From assembly GCA_021292165.1 (NCBI GenBank), contig CM037878.1, positions 6,991,857-7,055,856 on the forward strand: a stretch of 64,000 nucleotides of DNA, read 5' to 3'. The stretch comes from Shinisaurus crocodilurus. Taxonomy: Eukaryota > Chordata > Lepidosauria > Squamata > Shinisauridae. Positions 10,777-20,025 of this stretch are shown piece by piece (position 1 is the stretch's first letter; each line of letters opens with the position of its first letter). Both the position numbers and the translations under genes were made by a program. A model generated the notes under the pieces. It was not told the origin of the DNA, did no database searches, and was given only the letters and a program-made list of their open reading frames with translations.

Positions 10777-10939
10777 CGAGGTACAGTGAATTCTGCACCC
10801 GCTCGGGAGCACTCTCTCGTTTCCTTACGCCTGTGGAGCGCTTAGCTCCAGCCTCTGCCCTCAAACCCTGCGTGCCTCTCTTTCCCTTCCCCGTCCCCCC
10901 CCCCCCGCTCCGCTCCCGGACGCCTGGGTTCTTCCGTAC

Positions 10940-11080
10940 CTGCTTCCCCGCCGCTGCGGCCAGTGACTTCTGCAGGAACTGCCGGAGCCTCGGGTCCGAG
11001 GGCGCCGCGGCCACGGTGCTCAGCGCCAGGGCGACGGAGGCGAGCAGGGCGAGGGCGCACTGGAGGCGGCAAGTCAGCAT
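10940..11080 (-). CDS. SST: Preprosomatostatin, exon 1 coding part
   Basis: First coding exon of the somatostatin precursor, a secreted peptide hormone and neurotransmitter that inhibits growth hormone, insulin and glucagon release. Reading minus from the ATG at 11,080 gives 47 residues starting [10 protein letters not shown]. Residues 1-25 form a hydrophobic signal peptide; mature propeptide starts APSDPRL, as in other vertebrates. Residues 32-44 ([13 protein letters not shown]) match neuronostatin exactly as known from mammals. The exon ends after the codons for GKQ, where CAG is followed by GTACGG, a good splice donor at 10,938-10,939. This is the conserved intron position of vertebrate SST. 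The open frame runs on past the donor, but that continuation is intron. The start is chosen because it aligns with the known start and heads a signal peptide. Confidence 0.97.
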
Positions 11081-11222
11081 GCTTGCCTCCTCGCTCGGGA
11101 AAGTGCGCGGAAGAGGAAGGAAGGAAGGACGGAGGCGGCGGGAGGGCCGGACGGGACCGAGGAGCCGCCGCCGCTGCTGCTGCTGCTGCTGCTACTCACG
11201 GGGAGCCGATCTTTGCTTCTGG
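11081..11222 (-). other. SST: SST 5' UTR (approximate)
   Basis: Untranslated leader between the start codon and a start site inferred about 28 bases after the TATA box. It holds a triplet tract at 11,164-11,193 which on the minus strand reads as (AGC)n then (GGC)n, and a CCTT-rich stretch. The exact 5' end is an estimate. Confidence 0.7.
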
Positions 11223-11243
11223 GATCTCCACCGGCGTCCCCCA

Positions 11244-11250
11244 CTTTATA
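11244..11250 (-). promoter_or_regulatory. SST: SST TATA box
   Basis: The minus strand reads GGCTTTATAAAGTGG; TATAAAG lies about 170 bases before the ATG and 11 bases after the CRE. The same order and close spacing of CRE and TATA is known for mammalian SST. Confidence 0.9.
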
Positions 11251-11261
11251 AAGCCTTCTGC

Positions 11262-11269
11262 TGACGTCA
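11262..11269. promoter_or_regulatory. SST: SST cAMP response element (CRE)
   Basis: A perfect palindromic TGACGTCA just upstream of the TATA box. The CRE was first defined in the rat somatostatin promoter, where CREB binds it and gives cAMP induction. The match of sequence and position makes a conserved function very likely. Confidence 0.95.
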
Positions 11270-11284
11270 AGGAGGGTGCACGCC

Positions 11285-11311
11285 CTCTCTCTCACACACA
11301 CACACACACAC
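11285..11311. repeat. (CT)n(CA)n microsatellite inside the SST promoter
   Basis: A CT run followed by about nine CA units lies between the CRE and the TAAT element. It changes the spacing of the two sites. Confidence 0.95.
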
Positions 11312-11328
11312 CCCTTCCAAAAGGAACC

Positions 11329-11351
11329 CGGCGCTTTTGCGCCCCATTAAG
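11329..11351 (-). promoter_or_regulatory. SST: SST upstream TAAT element (candidate PDX1 site)
   Basis: The minus strand reads CTTAATGGGGCGCAAAAGCG, resembling the mammalian SST tissue-specific element with a TAATGG core followed by GCGTAAAAGC, bound by PDX1/STF-1. Recalled homology, not an alignment. It sits 60 bases upstream of the CRE, with a CA/CT microsatellite between them. Confidence 0.7.
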
Positions 11352-11494
11352 TGTGCAAATCTTATCATCACCCCCAAAGTGATGGGCTTGACACGTGTCT
11401 GGAGGGTGGGGGTGGGGGGGGGAGCGGGGAGGGAGGCTAATTCCAGCAGGAGCATTTAGGAGTCATGGTGACGCTTGCTCCACCAACACACACA

Positions 11495-11513
11495 CACACA
11501 CACACACACACAC
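11495..11513. repeat. (CA)n microsatellite
   Basis: CA run upstream of the SST promoter. Confidence 0.9.
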
Positions 11514-11668
11514 GCCCTCTCTTCTCCCCCCCGCCAATTGCACTTTATTCGGTGAGGAATTGGAGAAGGGGCTTCTCCACAACCTGAAGGTACTCGGATG
11601 AGCCTCTCGGTAACGTTGACATGCGGGGATGGTGGGGGCATTCTCTAATTTCCCACACACACACAGTT

Positions 11669-11962
11669 AATGGGGATCCTGCGTAGAGTTGGAAGGGGCC
11701 TGCAAGGCCATCGAGTCCAACCCCCTGCTCAATGCAGGAATCCAGGTCAAAGCATCCCTGACAGATGGCTGTCCAGCAGCTGCACCTTGAATGCCTCCAG
11801 AGTGGGAGAGCCCACCACCTCCCTAGGGAGTTGGCTCCATTGTCTTATTGCTCTGACAGTCAGGACATTTTCCCTGATGTTTAGGTGGAATCTGGGTTCC
11901 TGTAACTTGAGCCCATTATTCCGGTGTCCTGCAAACTGGGATGATCGAGAAGAGATCCTGGG
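11669..11962 (-). mobile_element. CR1 LINE, 3' fragment
   Basis: Minus-strand CR1: end of ORF2 (frame broken) and 3' UTR, marked by GAGTTGGAAGGGGCCTGCAA, CGAGTCCAACCCCCTGCTCA and GATGTTTAGGTGGAATC. The terminal octamers at the left end have been lost. Confidence 0.9.
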
Positions 11963-12232
11963 CTGATCTCTGACCGCCCTGGGCTGGCAAAGGGTCAGAG
12001 ATGAAAGAGGAAGGGGGCGCGTGAAACTGACACGACAAGGGAGAGGGGGAAACTGACCAGCAAACGCGTGTGGATTGAAAACTCAAGGCGCCGCTGGTTG
12101 GTTTCAGGGCAGCCGACGAATCCCCAGCCTGCGTGGCTGGGGCGGGGGGGGGGGGGGTCTGGTCGATTTCACCCGAATTTCCTTCCAAGTCAAGTTGCTT
12201 AGGATGTTCAACGCGCAGCCTGTGGCTGATTA

Positions 12233-12435
12233 TTTCTTCTTCTTCTTCTTCTTCTTCTTCTTCTTCTTCTTCTTCTTCTTCTTCTTCTTCTTCTTCTTCT
12301 TCTTCTTCTTCTTTATTTTATTTATTTATTTATTATATATGTTAATCGCCCATCTGGCCGGTCACCGGGCCACCCTTCTTCTTCTTCTTCTTCTTCTTCT
12401 TCTTCTTCTTCTTCTTCTTCTTCTTCTTCTTCTTC
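12233..12435. repeat. Two (TTC)n tracts flanking an L2-tail-like fragment
   Basis: TTC runs at about 12,233-12,313 and 12,375-12,434, with TTTATTTATT and ATCGCCCATCTGGCCGGTCA between them. This is pure polypyrimidine on one strand, about 1 kb upstream of SST. Confidence 0.95.
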
Positions 12436-12914
12436 CTCAACGCGTGCGGGGCCGATCCGGATCGGGCCCACGGAGCGGGAGTGGGGTGAGGTTAAACCTT
12501 TCTACCCAGCCACTTTCACCATCACCACCTAAATTCGTCCCCCCCCCATCCCCCGTTGTGGGGGGCGAAAGAAAGAAAGAACTCCATTGGCGCTTCTAGG
12601 AAACTATTAGCAACTTTGGACCCAATTCAGTGGGAAGTGCTGAGGTGCAAGCACCCCCCCCCCCCGCCCGTGTCGCAGAACTTCCCGCTGGATGGGGACT
12701 TTTCGTTTTTTCACCTCCTCCGGAATGGCTTCGCATCCCCTTTAACATCGGGTGGAGTGTTCTGTCTTCTTTGAACCTCAAGATCGCATCCCTTTTCACT
12801 CCGGTTTCGTCCAGACAGCATATCCCACCCCACCCCCCCCCCGGCTCCCGCCTTGCAGCCACAACCTGCGGGGTAGAAGCTTTCTCACCACTACCGGTAT
12901 AACTAAGTCGTCGT

Positions 12915-13095
12915 AACGTGATCCCCATGAACGCTTTTACTTGGAGGTAAGTCCCGTTGAACTCAGTGGGGCGTACTCCCAAGTTTAGCGTGCTGCATAG
13001 GATTGCAACCTTAGGCCGCGATCCTAACCATGGTTGCCCCGGAGTAAGTCCCAATGACCCCTGTGAAATGTACTTCCAAGAAAACATGCAGTTTG
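12915..13095. mobile_element. MITE family C, two adjoining copies
   Basis: GGAGGTAAGTCCCGTTGAAC, TCAGTGGGGCGTACTCCCAA and GCTGCATAGGATTGCAACC, followed by a second unit GCGATCCTAACCATGG, GGAGTAAGTCCCAATGA. Confidence 0.75.
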
Positions 13096-14618
13096 GGGAA
13101 GAAACACGGAGCCTTTGGCCTCCTTTCCGTCGGATCCTACTACGCAGGTTTATTATTCGGACCTAAGTCCTAAGTAGTTCAACAAGACTTGATGCTCCCA
13201 AGCAAATTCGCGCAGAACTGCAGCCAAAATATCGGGGGAAGTTAAAGTGGTGTTTTAATAGGAGCGTAACCAATCCATAGCAAGGGGCTTTTCGTACACC
13301 CTGCTTGGCTGTGGCGCAGCAGACCGTTTCACTCGATTCACTAAACCGGAATAAGAAGGGGGGGGGCCCGACTCGCTTTTTTGCACGCTTTCTGATGCCA
13401 GCTCGAAAACCCCGTACTTTTCCAGACGCTGGACAGCGATCCCGCCGAACGAACTCTCGCCTTCCTACATGACCATCCCCTGCTTGAGACTGCACGGGAG
13501 CGAGGCTTACTTCTTACCGGGGAGCGGGGCTTACTTCTGAGTAAAGGCGCACAGAAAGGCGGCGGCGGAGCGGGAGGGCGCGGCTTCACAGCTGCAGCGG
13601 TCCCGATCCTCACTTACGTACTTAAAACTCCTTTTTTCCATGACAGGTTTCGCAGCTTTTTATTTGGACCGTCCTAGGAGCTCTCCGCGGTGCTGGACCT
13701 ATTTCGGGGATGGAGTTCCGCATCCTGGATAGCTCCTACGGAGCTCCTAAGAAAACCTGCAATGGAAAAGGAGCCCCACCGAAATAACAGCAGTCGCCAG
13801 TTGCTAACAGTGGGGAAGGCTGGGGGGGGAGACTTACTTCCGAGTAAACACATGCATAGGCTCGAGTTGCTAGTCTCTCACTTAAGTGTGGCTTGGATCG
13901 CGCCCGCCCACCGCTAGGAAAAGCGGGCATATTGGCGACCTCTCCCCTTTCACCATCGTGATTCGTGGCTATAACATAACTCATGATAAGTACCACGTCC
14001 TCACTGCGAGGTCGGACACATAACAAAAATGTTTCCTCTTGGTCGATTCCAGGAACCGGCCCGGCCCGGGGGAGCCCAATGAGTCCACTTATATTCTCAA
14101 GAATATTCAAAGCCGTACACCACCCACAGTTTCCCCCACTTTCCTTTATAAGTTTTGGGTCGTAGTGGCCCCGATTCGGAGTCCCCCCCTTGCAGCGCGA
14201 TCCGTGATTTGCACGTTTACTCGGAAGCAAGTTCCACCCAGCTGCCTGGGATCTTGCTCCCCAAGTGTGCAAGAGACTTGGTTGCAACCTTTGTCGGTCA
14301 AGTCCCGGTCTGAACGGGATTACTCTGGAGTAAATAGAGTTCTGAATGCAGCAAGTGGCCACTTTCAATTCTCTTTAATTCTCCAGGAAATGAATACGCA
14401 TTACAGGCGTCTGGGATCATATGGATAGAGACGAGGGTGATGAGGATTATCTCACCGTTTACCTCCTATATTCGTCTATTTACCTAGCGCCTTCTTTTCT
14501 TTTATTGACGAAATGTTAAATTATTCGGGTTTTCTTAGCTCCTGTGTCATCTTCTGAGTCGCCTGTGGTAGCCTAAGCCCTCCAGGTGCTTTCTTTGGAA
14601 ATAAACCCTCTTGAGATG
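13096..14618. other. No gene recognised; family C scraps
   Basis: G+C-moderate sequence upstream of SST. Short remnants of family C (GGGCTTACTTCTGAGTAAA at 13,520; GACTTACTTCCGAGTAAAC at 13,830; GTTTACTCGGAAGCAAGTTC at 14,215). No coding similarity. Confidence 0.45.
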
Positions 14619-14621
14619 TGC

Positions 14622-14646
14622 GTGGTGTGTGTGTGTGTGTGTGTGT
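14622..14646. repeat. (GT)n microsatellite
   Basis: About 12 GT units. Confidence 0.95.
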
Positions 14647-14705
14647 GACTCTCCCTACTTCCCTGAGTGGGGGGATCGCAGCCTCCAGCGATGTGAAAAT
14701 AAGAT

Positions 14706-14725
14706 TGTCAACTGCAAACGGGCTC

Positions 14726-14770
<45 letters not shown>
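14706..14770. repeat. (AAT)n microsatellite
   Basis: About 21 AAT units without interruption. Confidence 0.97.
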
Positions 14771-14772
<2 letters not shown>

Positions 14773-15054
14773 CCAGATAATACTTTTGTTCAGGATGGTA
14801 ACAGATGTGTGTATCAGGGTCCTGTATAAGGTTTACTTCCTATTTTTATTTAACTTTGTTTAGCGGGGCTGATGGGGAATATTTGGCCACTGGATTATGA
14901 AACGGAAGAGTTGGCCTCTTTCCTCCCTTGGAACTGGCCACTCGCTCCTCAACACACGAACAGTAAGCCCCGTAGGGTTCCGCGGGCTTGCTCCTTGGTA
15001 AAGTGGGTACAGGATTGCAGCTTTAAGCTGCAGTCTTTTGTATCTAAGCATACT

Positions 15055-15178
15055 TCCGGCGCAGTCCTATGCATATTTAGATAGAAAAAAGTCCTACAAT
15101 TCCCAGCAATTCTCGAATGCTGGGAATTGTAGGACTTCCCCCCCCCCCGTCTAAACATGCATAATATTGAGCCCTTAG
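15055..15178. mobile_element. Foldback MITE family B, copy 2
   Basis: Ends GCGCAGTCCTATGCAT and ATGCATAATATTGAGCCC; arms AGTCCTACAATTCCCAGCA and TGCTGGGAATTGTAGGACTT. One arm has gained a C run. Confidence 0.85.
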
Positions 15179-15279
15179 TAGCTGGAATAGGACACAGTAA
15201 ATTGGGGGGGGGGGTTGAGAGAAGAGCGCTACAACTTGTGAAAAAATGTGTTTCGGATAAGGGACCGATCAGCAGCGTA

Positions 15280-15440
15280 AAGAGGACAAAATATCTCTGG
15301 CAGCTACTCTTCCCATTGGCCCGACAGCCCCGCCCCCTGCTTTAGCCACGCCCATTTGTCGCCGCTCCATTCTGCCCTTGGCGGCGTATGTTTAAAGCCA
15401 GCGGCGGCGTGACGTTTGTTCGTCCCAGGCGACGGCCTGC
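15280..15440. promoter_or_regulatory. G+C-rich stretch with GC boxes (candidate regulatory)
   Basis: CATTGGCCC (inverted CCAAT), CCCCGCCCCC, CCACGCCC and GGCGTGACGTTTG within 120 bases, rich in CpG. Suggestive of a promoter or enhancer, but there is no gene beside it. Confidence 0.25.
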
Positions 15441-15892
15441 ACATCTTCCATCCATCACGTGGAAAGCATTTTCTTTAAGAACGGATGTCGTTGTCCTGTC
15501 CCATCCACTGGTGCCGTGACAAATCCTCCCTCTTGCACACGACTGTGGACTTAAATAGCTACAAGGCACAACTCATTGGGACATAGAATGGTCACCAGAT
15601 TGGACCACTTTAGTCGGGGGTGGTGGGGGTGGTTAATTGACTGTTCCTCTATAAATAAATAAATATAATCCATCCATTCACATAGAAAGTTCGCTAGACT
15701 GGCAGTCTCCCGAACATGCTTGTGTTCTACAAAACGGGATTATTATTATTTTTCAATTCATGTGGGAATGGAGGGGCATTCCATCCTGTGTGCCCGCACC
15801 TGAAGTCTGAAGTGGTACAATCCAGACACACGCGCTCGCCTGCCTCAGTGAGGACTAGGCCTCAGCCAGTTAAAAGCAGAATAATCTGAATA

Positions 15893-15985
15893 AGGCTGCA
15901 ATGCCATGCATACAGTACTTAGCAGGGAGTGAGTCGGCTTACTTGTGAGTAAACATGTATAGAATTACACTGCACTGCAATTTGC
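15893..15985. mobile_element. MITE family C copy
   Basis: GGCTGCAATGCCATGCATAC, GGCTTACTTGTGAGTAAACA and TGTATAGAATTACACTGCA form the usual series. Confidence 0.65.
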
Positions 15986-16195
15986 ACCTTGTCACCATCC
16001 TTACCTGTGGTTAGTGGTCCCCACTGATTGCGTTCAGGGGGAATGACTTCCAACTTGGGGAAGAACTAGCCATTACAAAAGACACTGCCCTGACCCTGGG
16101 TCTCATACATTGTATTTATGCACTGTATGTATGTATGTATGTAAAACATATGCCATCCCCATAGCACTGGATTTCAGGATGGTTCACAAGGACAT

Positions 16196-16246
16196 AATTC
16201 TATGATTATGAATCATAGAATCATAATTCTATGATTCTATGACATA
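16196..16246. repeat. CR1-type terminal octamers in both orientations
   Basis: ATTCTATGATT units occur on the + strand on both sides of AATCATAGAATCATA, the same octamer inverted. No CR1 body is attached. Confidence 0.7.
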
Positions 16247-16348
16247 AAAACACAATACCATTAAAACAACATCCACTAAAATGGCAAGGCAGCAGCACAA
16301 GACAAGTGTTCATTTAAAAGAGGCCAACATCTCTAAAAGACCCAGCTG

Positions 16349-16391
16349 AAGAAGAAGAAGAAGAAGAAGAAGAAGAAGAAGAAGAAGAAGC
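16349..16391. repeat. (GAA)n microsatellite
   Basis: About 14 GAA units. Confidence 0.97.
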
Positions 16392-16431
16392 CTTAACCTT
16401 GCAGCACCTAAATGATAACCAAGAATGTGCC

Positions 16432-17012
16432 AATCGGAGGTTGTGTTAGGGGGTGGCCCACTAGGGCTGGAGCCCCAAATCTCTGGGAGGCCCTCTGCCC
16501 CACCACCCTGCTCTCCATGGGCACTTGCTGAAAGAAGGGTGCAGGGGTCCTGAGGAACTCTCTTGCATCTGATCTCCCTGGATGAGCTGGCTTTTTGCCC
16601 ACAGGTGCTTCACCTCCTGCTGCCTCCCGCCTTGAATCTTTCTGAGGGTTTTTTTTTTTTTCTTCCTGAAATCAATGCCCTCCTCTACTATTTTTACAAA
16701 TAGGGATGTCTTTAGGAGACAGGGTCCTTTAAAGACCCTGTCACACAGTCACAGAGAGAGACTTTAGAGCAGGACTCTCCAACCTTGATTATCCCCAGAT
16801 GTTGCTGGCCTACAGCTCCCAGCATACCCAGCCAGCATGGCTAATGGCAAGGGATTCTGGGAGCTGTCGTCCAGCAACATCTGGGGACCCAAGGTAAGAG
16901 ATCCCTGCTTTAGAGCATGTGTAAATTAGCATATGCAAATTTGTGCATTTTTATTTTGTCTTGTGGACCTGGGCCCCAGATCTTTTCAGTACCTAGCACC
17001 GCCCCTGGTGTC
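16432..17012. mobile_element. Unclassified repeat X, copy 1 (carries a MITE)
   Basis: From GGGGGTGGCCCACTAGGGCT to CCTAGCACCGCCCCTGG. Homologous over its whole length to 18,943-19,440, both + oriented. Probably a non-autonomous DNA transposon, class unknown. Confidence 0.8.
16762..16915. mobile_element. Foldback MITE family A variant, copy 4, inside repeat X
   Basis: Element 16,770-16,907 with ends CAGGACTCTCCAACC and arms containing CAGATGTTGCTGG. Perfect 8-bp duplication CTTTAGAG. The second copy of repeat X lacks it. Confidence 0.93.
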
Positions 17013-17756
17013 AATCAAACCTGCACTACAACTGGAGCACCACCATTGGAAATGCCCTTTCTCTGAGTTGTAGGCCTTTTTTCTGTCTAAACTTGCATGG
17101 GATTGTGCGCTTAGTTACCTCATCCTCTCCTCTTCTTCTTCCTAGTAACAGCTCTTGTTAACTCAATGCATAATGGGATATTATTGTGTTGCCAGTTTCA
17201 TCGCCCTGGCCTCCCATCACTGGCCGTCGATAGCGAGGGCTCGCAATGCACAATGATGTCCCACCATGCATTGTCTTGCTTGCCTAGACTAGACATTACC
17301 AAGGAGCAAGGAGGATGGGAAATGCAGCCCCACGCCTCTTGTCAAATCAGGTCCCACCAGAAGGGCCGGTCCACTTGTGCACACTTATCTCATGACTACA
17401 TATATAGCCCTTGATGACTCGTAGGTCAATGAGAGAATCACTTCCACGTGAAAGCATTGTTCTGGAAGTGCTAGGCAAAAGTCCGGCCACTGGCGCCTGA
17501 TCTGTGATGGCTTATGAGAGCGGCGGCTGGTGGCTCCAGCCTCAGAGGGGGCTGTGTATCCAGTCGGGGTTTCACTTTGAACTTTAAAGGAGCTGCCCAT
17601 GGTGCTGAAGCCTGCCCACCCAACCCCAAGTGGGTTCAGCACCACGAGTCGCTCTTTAAAAGTTCATAGGCCAATCTCCAGTAGATACTCAGCTCCACTG
17701 ACCTTGCAGCCCCCAGCCTCTCTTTTGTCATCCACTTGACCATGTGAAAGAACCTA
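17013..17756. other. No gene recognised; MITE B remnant
   Basis: At 17,069-17,113 is the right half of a family B MITE (GAGTTGTAGGCC, TTTTTTCTGTCTAAAC, GGGATTGTGCGC). The rest is unassigned. Confidence 0.5.
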
Positions 17757-17968
17757 AGAAGAGCCCTGCTGGATCAGACCACAGGCCTCTCTAGTCCAGC
17801 ATTGTGCTCACACAGTGGTGGCCAGCAAGACGCCTATGAGAATCCTGCAAGTGGGACATGCATGCAAAATAGCACCCGCCTGCTCATGTCCCTCAGCATA
17901 CTTACTGCCTCTGATACTGAAGTTCCCCATACAGCCATCATGACTATTAGCCATTGAGAGACCAAATT
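17757..17968 (-). mobile_element. L3-like CR1 LINE 3' fragment
   Basis: AAGAGCCCTGCTGGATCAGA, CTCTAGTCCAGCATTGTGC, TGCCTCTGATACTGAAG and ATACAGCCATCA in the family order. Confidence 0.8.
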
Positions 17969-18039
17969 TAAGTGGCACGCTATCCAAAATGCATCCACGT
18001 GGAAGTCGGTGCTGTTGATTTAAAGTCCATTTACCCCCC

Positions 18040-18825
18040 ATTTATTCTGCTGATTTAAACCGAAATATGCTGGTTTTACTGCATATTTACAAGCTACTCG
18101 TCCCATTTCATTCAGTCGTTGCTCTCGAACACACACCACATCAACATTTACGATGGTTTTTTTTGTTTTTATTGACTTGCCTTCTCTTTTGTCATCCAGT
18201 AGCTCTATTACGCATTATTATTCATTGATCCCTTTTCCCAAGTATCAGGCATCATGCAATACTACCATATGCCAGTACACTAATATTTGCCTAAAGGTCT
18301 ATTCTGATTTGCATCTTTAATTAAGCATTTGGAAGTTGGCCAGTCTTATGATTAGCCAAATTATACATGAAATCAGTTCAGGGCATATTGCTCGACATAA
18401 AACAGCAGATCTTTATTATTTTTGCCTCGCTCCCGTCAAGAAACAGACTCATAAACGCCCGGCAGGCAGGATAATGAATTGAGAATGCAGGAAATGAAAT
18501 GGACCACGCTGGATCAATAATATCATACCATCCCAATCCATAAACCAAAGCATTCTGGGAGTTAGAGAATGCCCAGACAGCTCGATATAAAGCTAACTGC
18601 AAGGAGGGAGCGGTGGCTGAAAAACCACACTAGATGCTGCAATTGGAGATGGTCCATAACATCATGCTACACTTTTTGAGGTCCTTTAGTATTCATAACA
18701 TCTTGAGTACAGTTAAAAATTACTTAAAACATGAACATACAATCAAGAGAGGTCAAACATTTTGATATTTTAAGTTCTTCTAAATACACACGCATATCAC
18801 CCTTTGCCCCCATTGACTGATACCA
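18040..18825. promoter_or_regulatory. Repeat-poor AT-rich block, candidate conserved element
   Basis: No repeat is recognisable across nearly 800 bases, unusual for this window. It contains a perfect octamer ATTTGCAT (18,307-18,314) followed by TTAATTAA (18,317-18,324), typical of POU and homeodomain binding. About 7 kb upstream of SST. Conservation cannot be tested here. Confidence 0.3.
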
Positions 18826-18922
18826 ATAGCGCGATCCTATATGTGTCTACTCAAAAATAAAGTCCATATAAATTCAGTGGGGCTACTCCCAGCTGAGTAT
18901 GTACAGCGTTGTGCACTGTTAA
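18826..18922. mobile_element. MITE family C copy
   Basis: GCGCGATCCTATATGTGTCT, TCAGTGGGGCTACTCCCAG and CTGAGTATGTACAGCGTTGT: a nearly full copy with inverted ends. Confidence 0.75.
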
Positions 18923-18936
18923 CACTGCCTTTGTCC

Positions 18937-19264
18937 AGTGGTGGTGTGAGGGGGCAGCCCACTCGGGCTGGAGCTCTGGATCTTTCATTTGGAGCCCCGA
19001 CTCTCTGGGAGGCCCTCTGCCCCACCACCCTGCTGTCCAGGGGCACTTGCTGAAAGAAAGGTCCAGGGGCCCTGATGATATTCTCGGCTGCATCTGATCC
19101 CCCTGGATGAGCTGGCTTTTTGCCCACATGTGCTTCCCCTCCTGCTGCCCCCCCCAAATCTTTCCGCCTGAGGTTTTTTCCTGAAATCAAATGCCTTCCT
19201 CTTCCCTGTCCATACATCCCTTTTTACAAAAAGGGTGTCCTTAGGATACAGGGTCCTTTAAAGA

Positions 19265-19331
<67 letters not shown>

Positions 19332-19442
19332 AGAGAGATTTTAGAACATATGTAATACAAATGCAAATTTGTGCTTGGGGGGGGAGGTCCTGTGGGCCTG
19401 AGCCCCAGATCTTTTTTGGTTCCTAGCACTGCCCCTGCCTTT
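18937..19442. mobile_element. Unclassified repeat X, copy 2 (empty site)
   Basis: Same order of blocks as copy 1 (GCAGCCCACTCGGGCTGGAG ... GAGCTGGCTTTTTGCCCACA ... CCTAGCACTGCCCCTGCC). At the place of the MITE it reads GAGAGAGATTTTAGAACATA, with no insertion. It has gained a CT/CA microsatellite. Confidence 0.8.
19266..19338. repeat. (CT)n(CA)n microsatellite
   Basis: About 20 CT units followed by about 11 CA units, inside repeat X copy 2. Confidence 0.97.
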
Positions 19443-19932
19443 GTCATAACTTCATTACTCCTTCTTCCCCCTCACTGTGTGACCGAGATCATCAACTTGG
19501 GCTATACCACTTCAGACTTCGGGTGGTGGCTCACATCATGACTGAATGTTCCTCCATGCCAAAATAATATCAACAGCAACGACAATGACCACCACCACCC
19601 TGCACCTGGAAAATGAAACATGTCATCATAAGGAACTGCTCCAGCCTAGCTAAAACCTAACATGCTAGTTTTCTACTTGGAGGGATTTTTATTTTTACTT
19701 TTGGTCTGCAGGATCATTCAGTCATGCGATCCCATCCCCTGCAATCAAAAGTGGTACAGCCCAAGCCAAGGTTTGCCACTTCGGTAAGCTGCTAACATTG
19801 GGCAATCACCAAGGAACAGCTTCCTGGCTGACACCATCAGAGGTTCAGGGGTTCTCCAGCAAATAAGTATTTGTTTGTTTGTTTTGTACCCTTACCCTTC
19901 AACAGGTAAAAAGGTTCCCCTGAAGATCGAAA

Positions 19933-20025
19933 CTCTAAAGCAGTGTTCTCCAACCTTGGGTCCCCAGATGTTTTTGGCCTACAACTCCCAGCATGCCCCA
20001 GCCAGCGGAGAACACTGCTCTAAAA
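19933..20025. mobile_element. Foldback MITE family A, copy 5 (right arm deleted)
   Basis: Element 19,941-20,017 keeps the left arm but joins GCCAGC directly to the right end GGAGAACACTG. Flanks CTCTAAAG and CTCTAAAA agree at 7 of 8. Confidence 0.9.

Larger units (their letters stand above)
2791..10939 (-). other. SST intron 1 (8.1 kb, transposon-filled)
   Basis: The single intron of SST, bounded by GT (10,938-10,939) and AG (2,791-2,792) on the minus strand. At 8,149 bp it is far longer than the mammalian intron (under about 1 kb, from general knowledge). Inside are an L2-like LINE, a MIR-like SINE, L3-like CR1 pieces, tRNA-SINE ends and at least six hAT or foldback MITEs, each listed separately. 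Those sequences account for a large part of the expansion. Confidence 0.95.

Noticed and set aside
10643..10937. Continuation of the SST exon 1 frame past GKQ (VRKNPG...)
   Set aside because: It follows a good splice donor, has no similarity to somatostatin, and runs into a MITE. It is intron.
11194..11199. GTGAGT on the minus strand in the SST 5' UTR, with a pyrimidine tract before the ATG
   Set aside because: It would make an intron of only about 100 bases; SST 5' UTRs are not known to be spliced. Could be checked by RNA.
12075..12599. Frames of 174 and 70 codons made of poly-Phe, poly-Ser and poly-Leu
   Set aside because: Pure translation of the TTC microsatellite.
13736..14368. 210-codon minus-strand frame upstream of SST
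   Set aside because: No similarity recognised, family C MITE scraps inside; likely chance in G+C-rich sequence.
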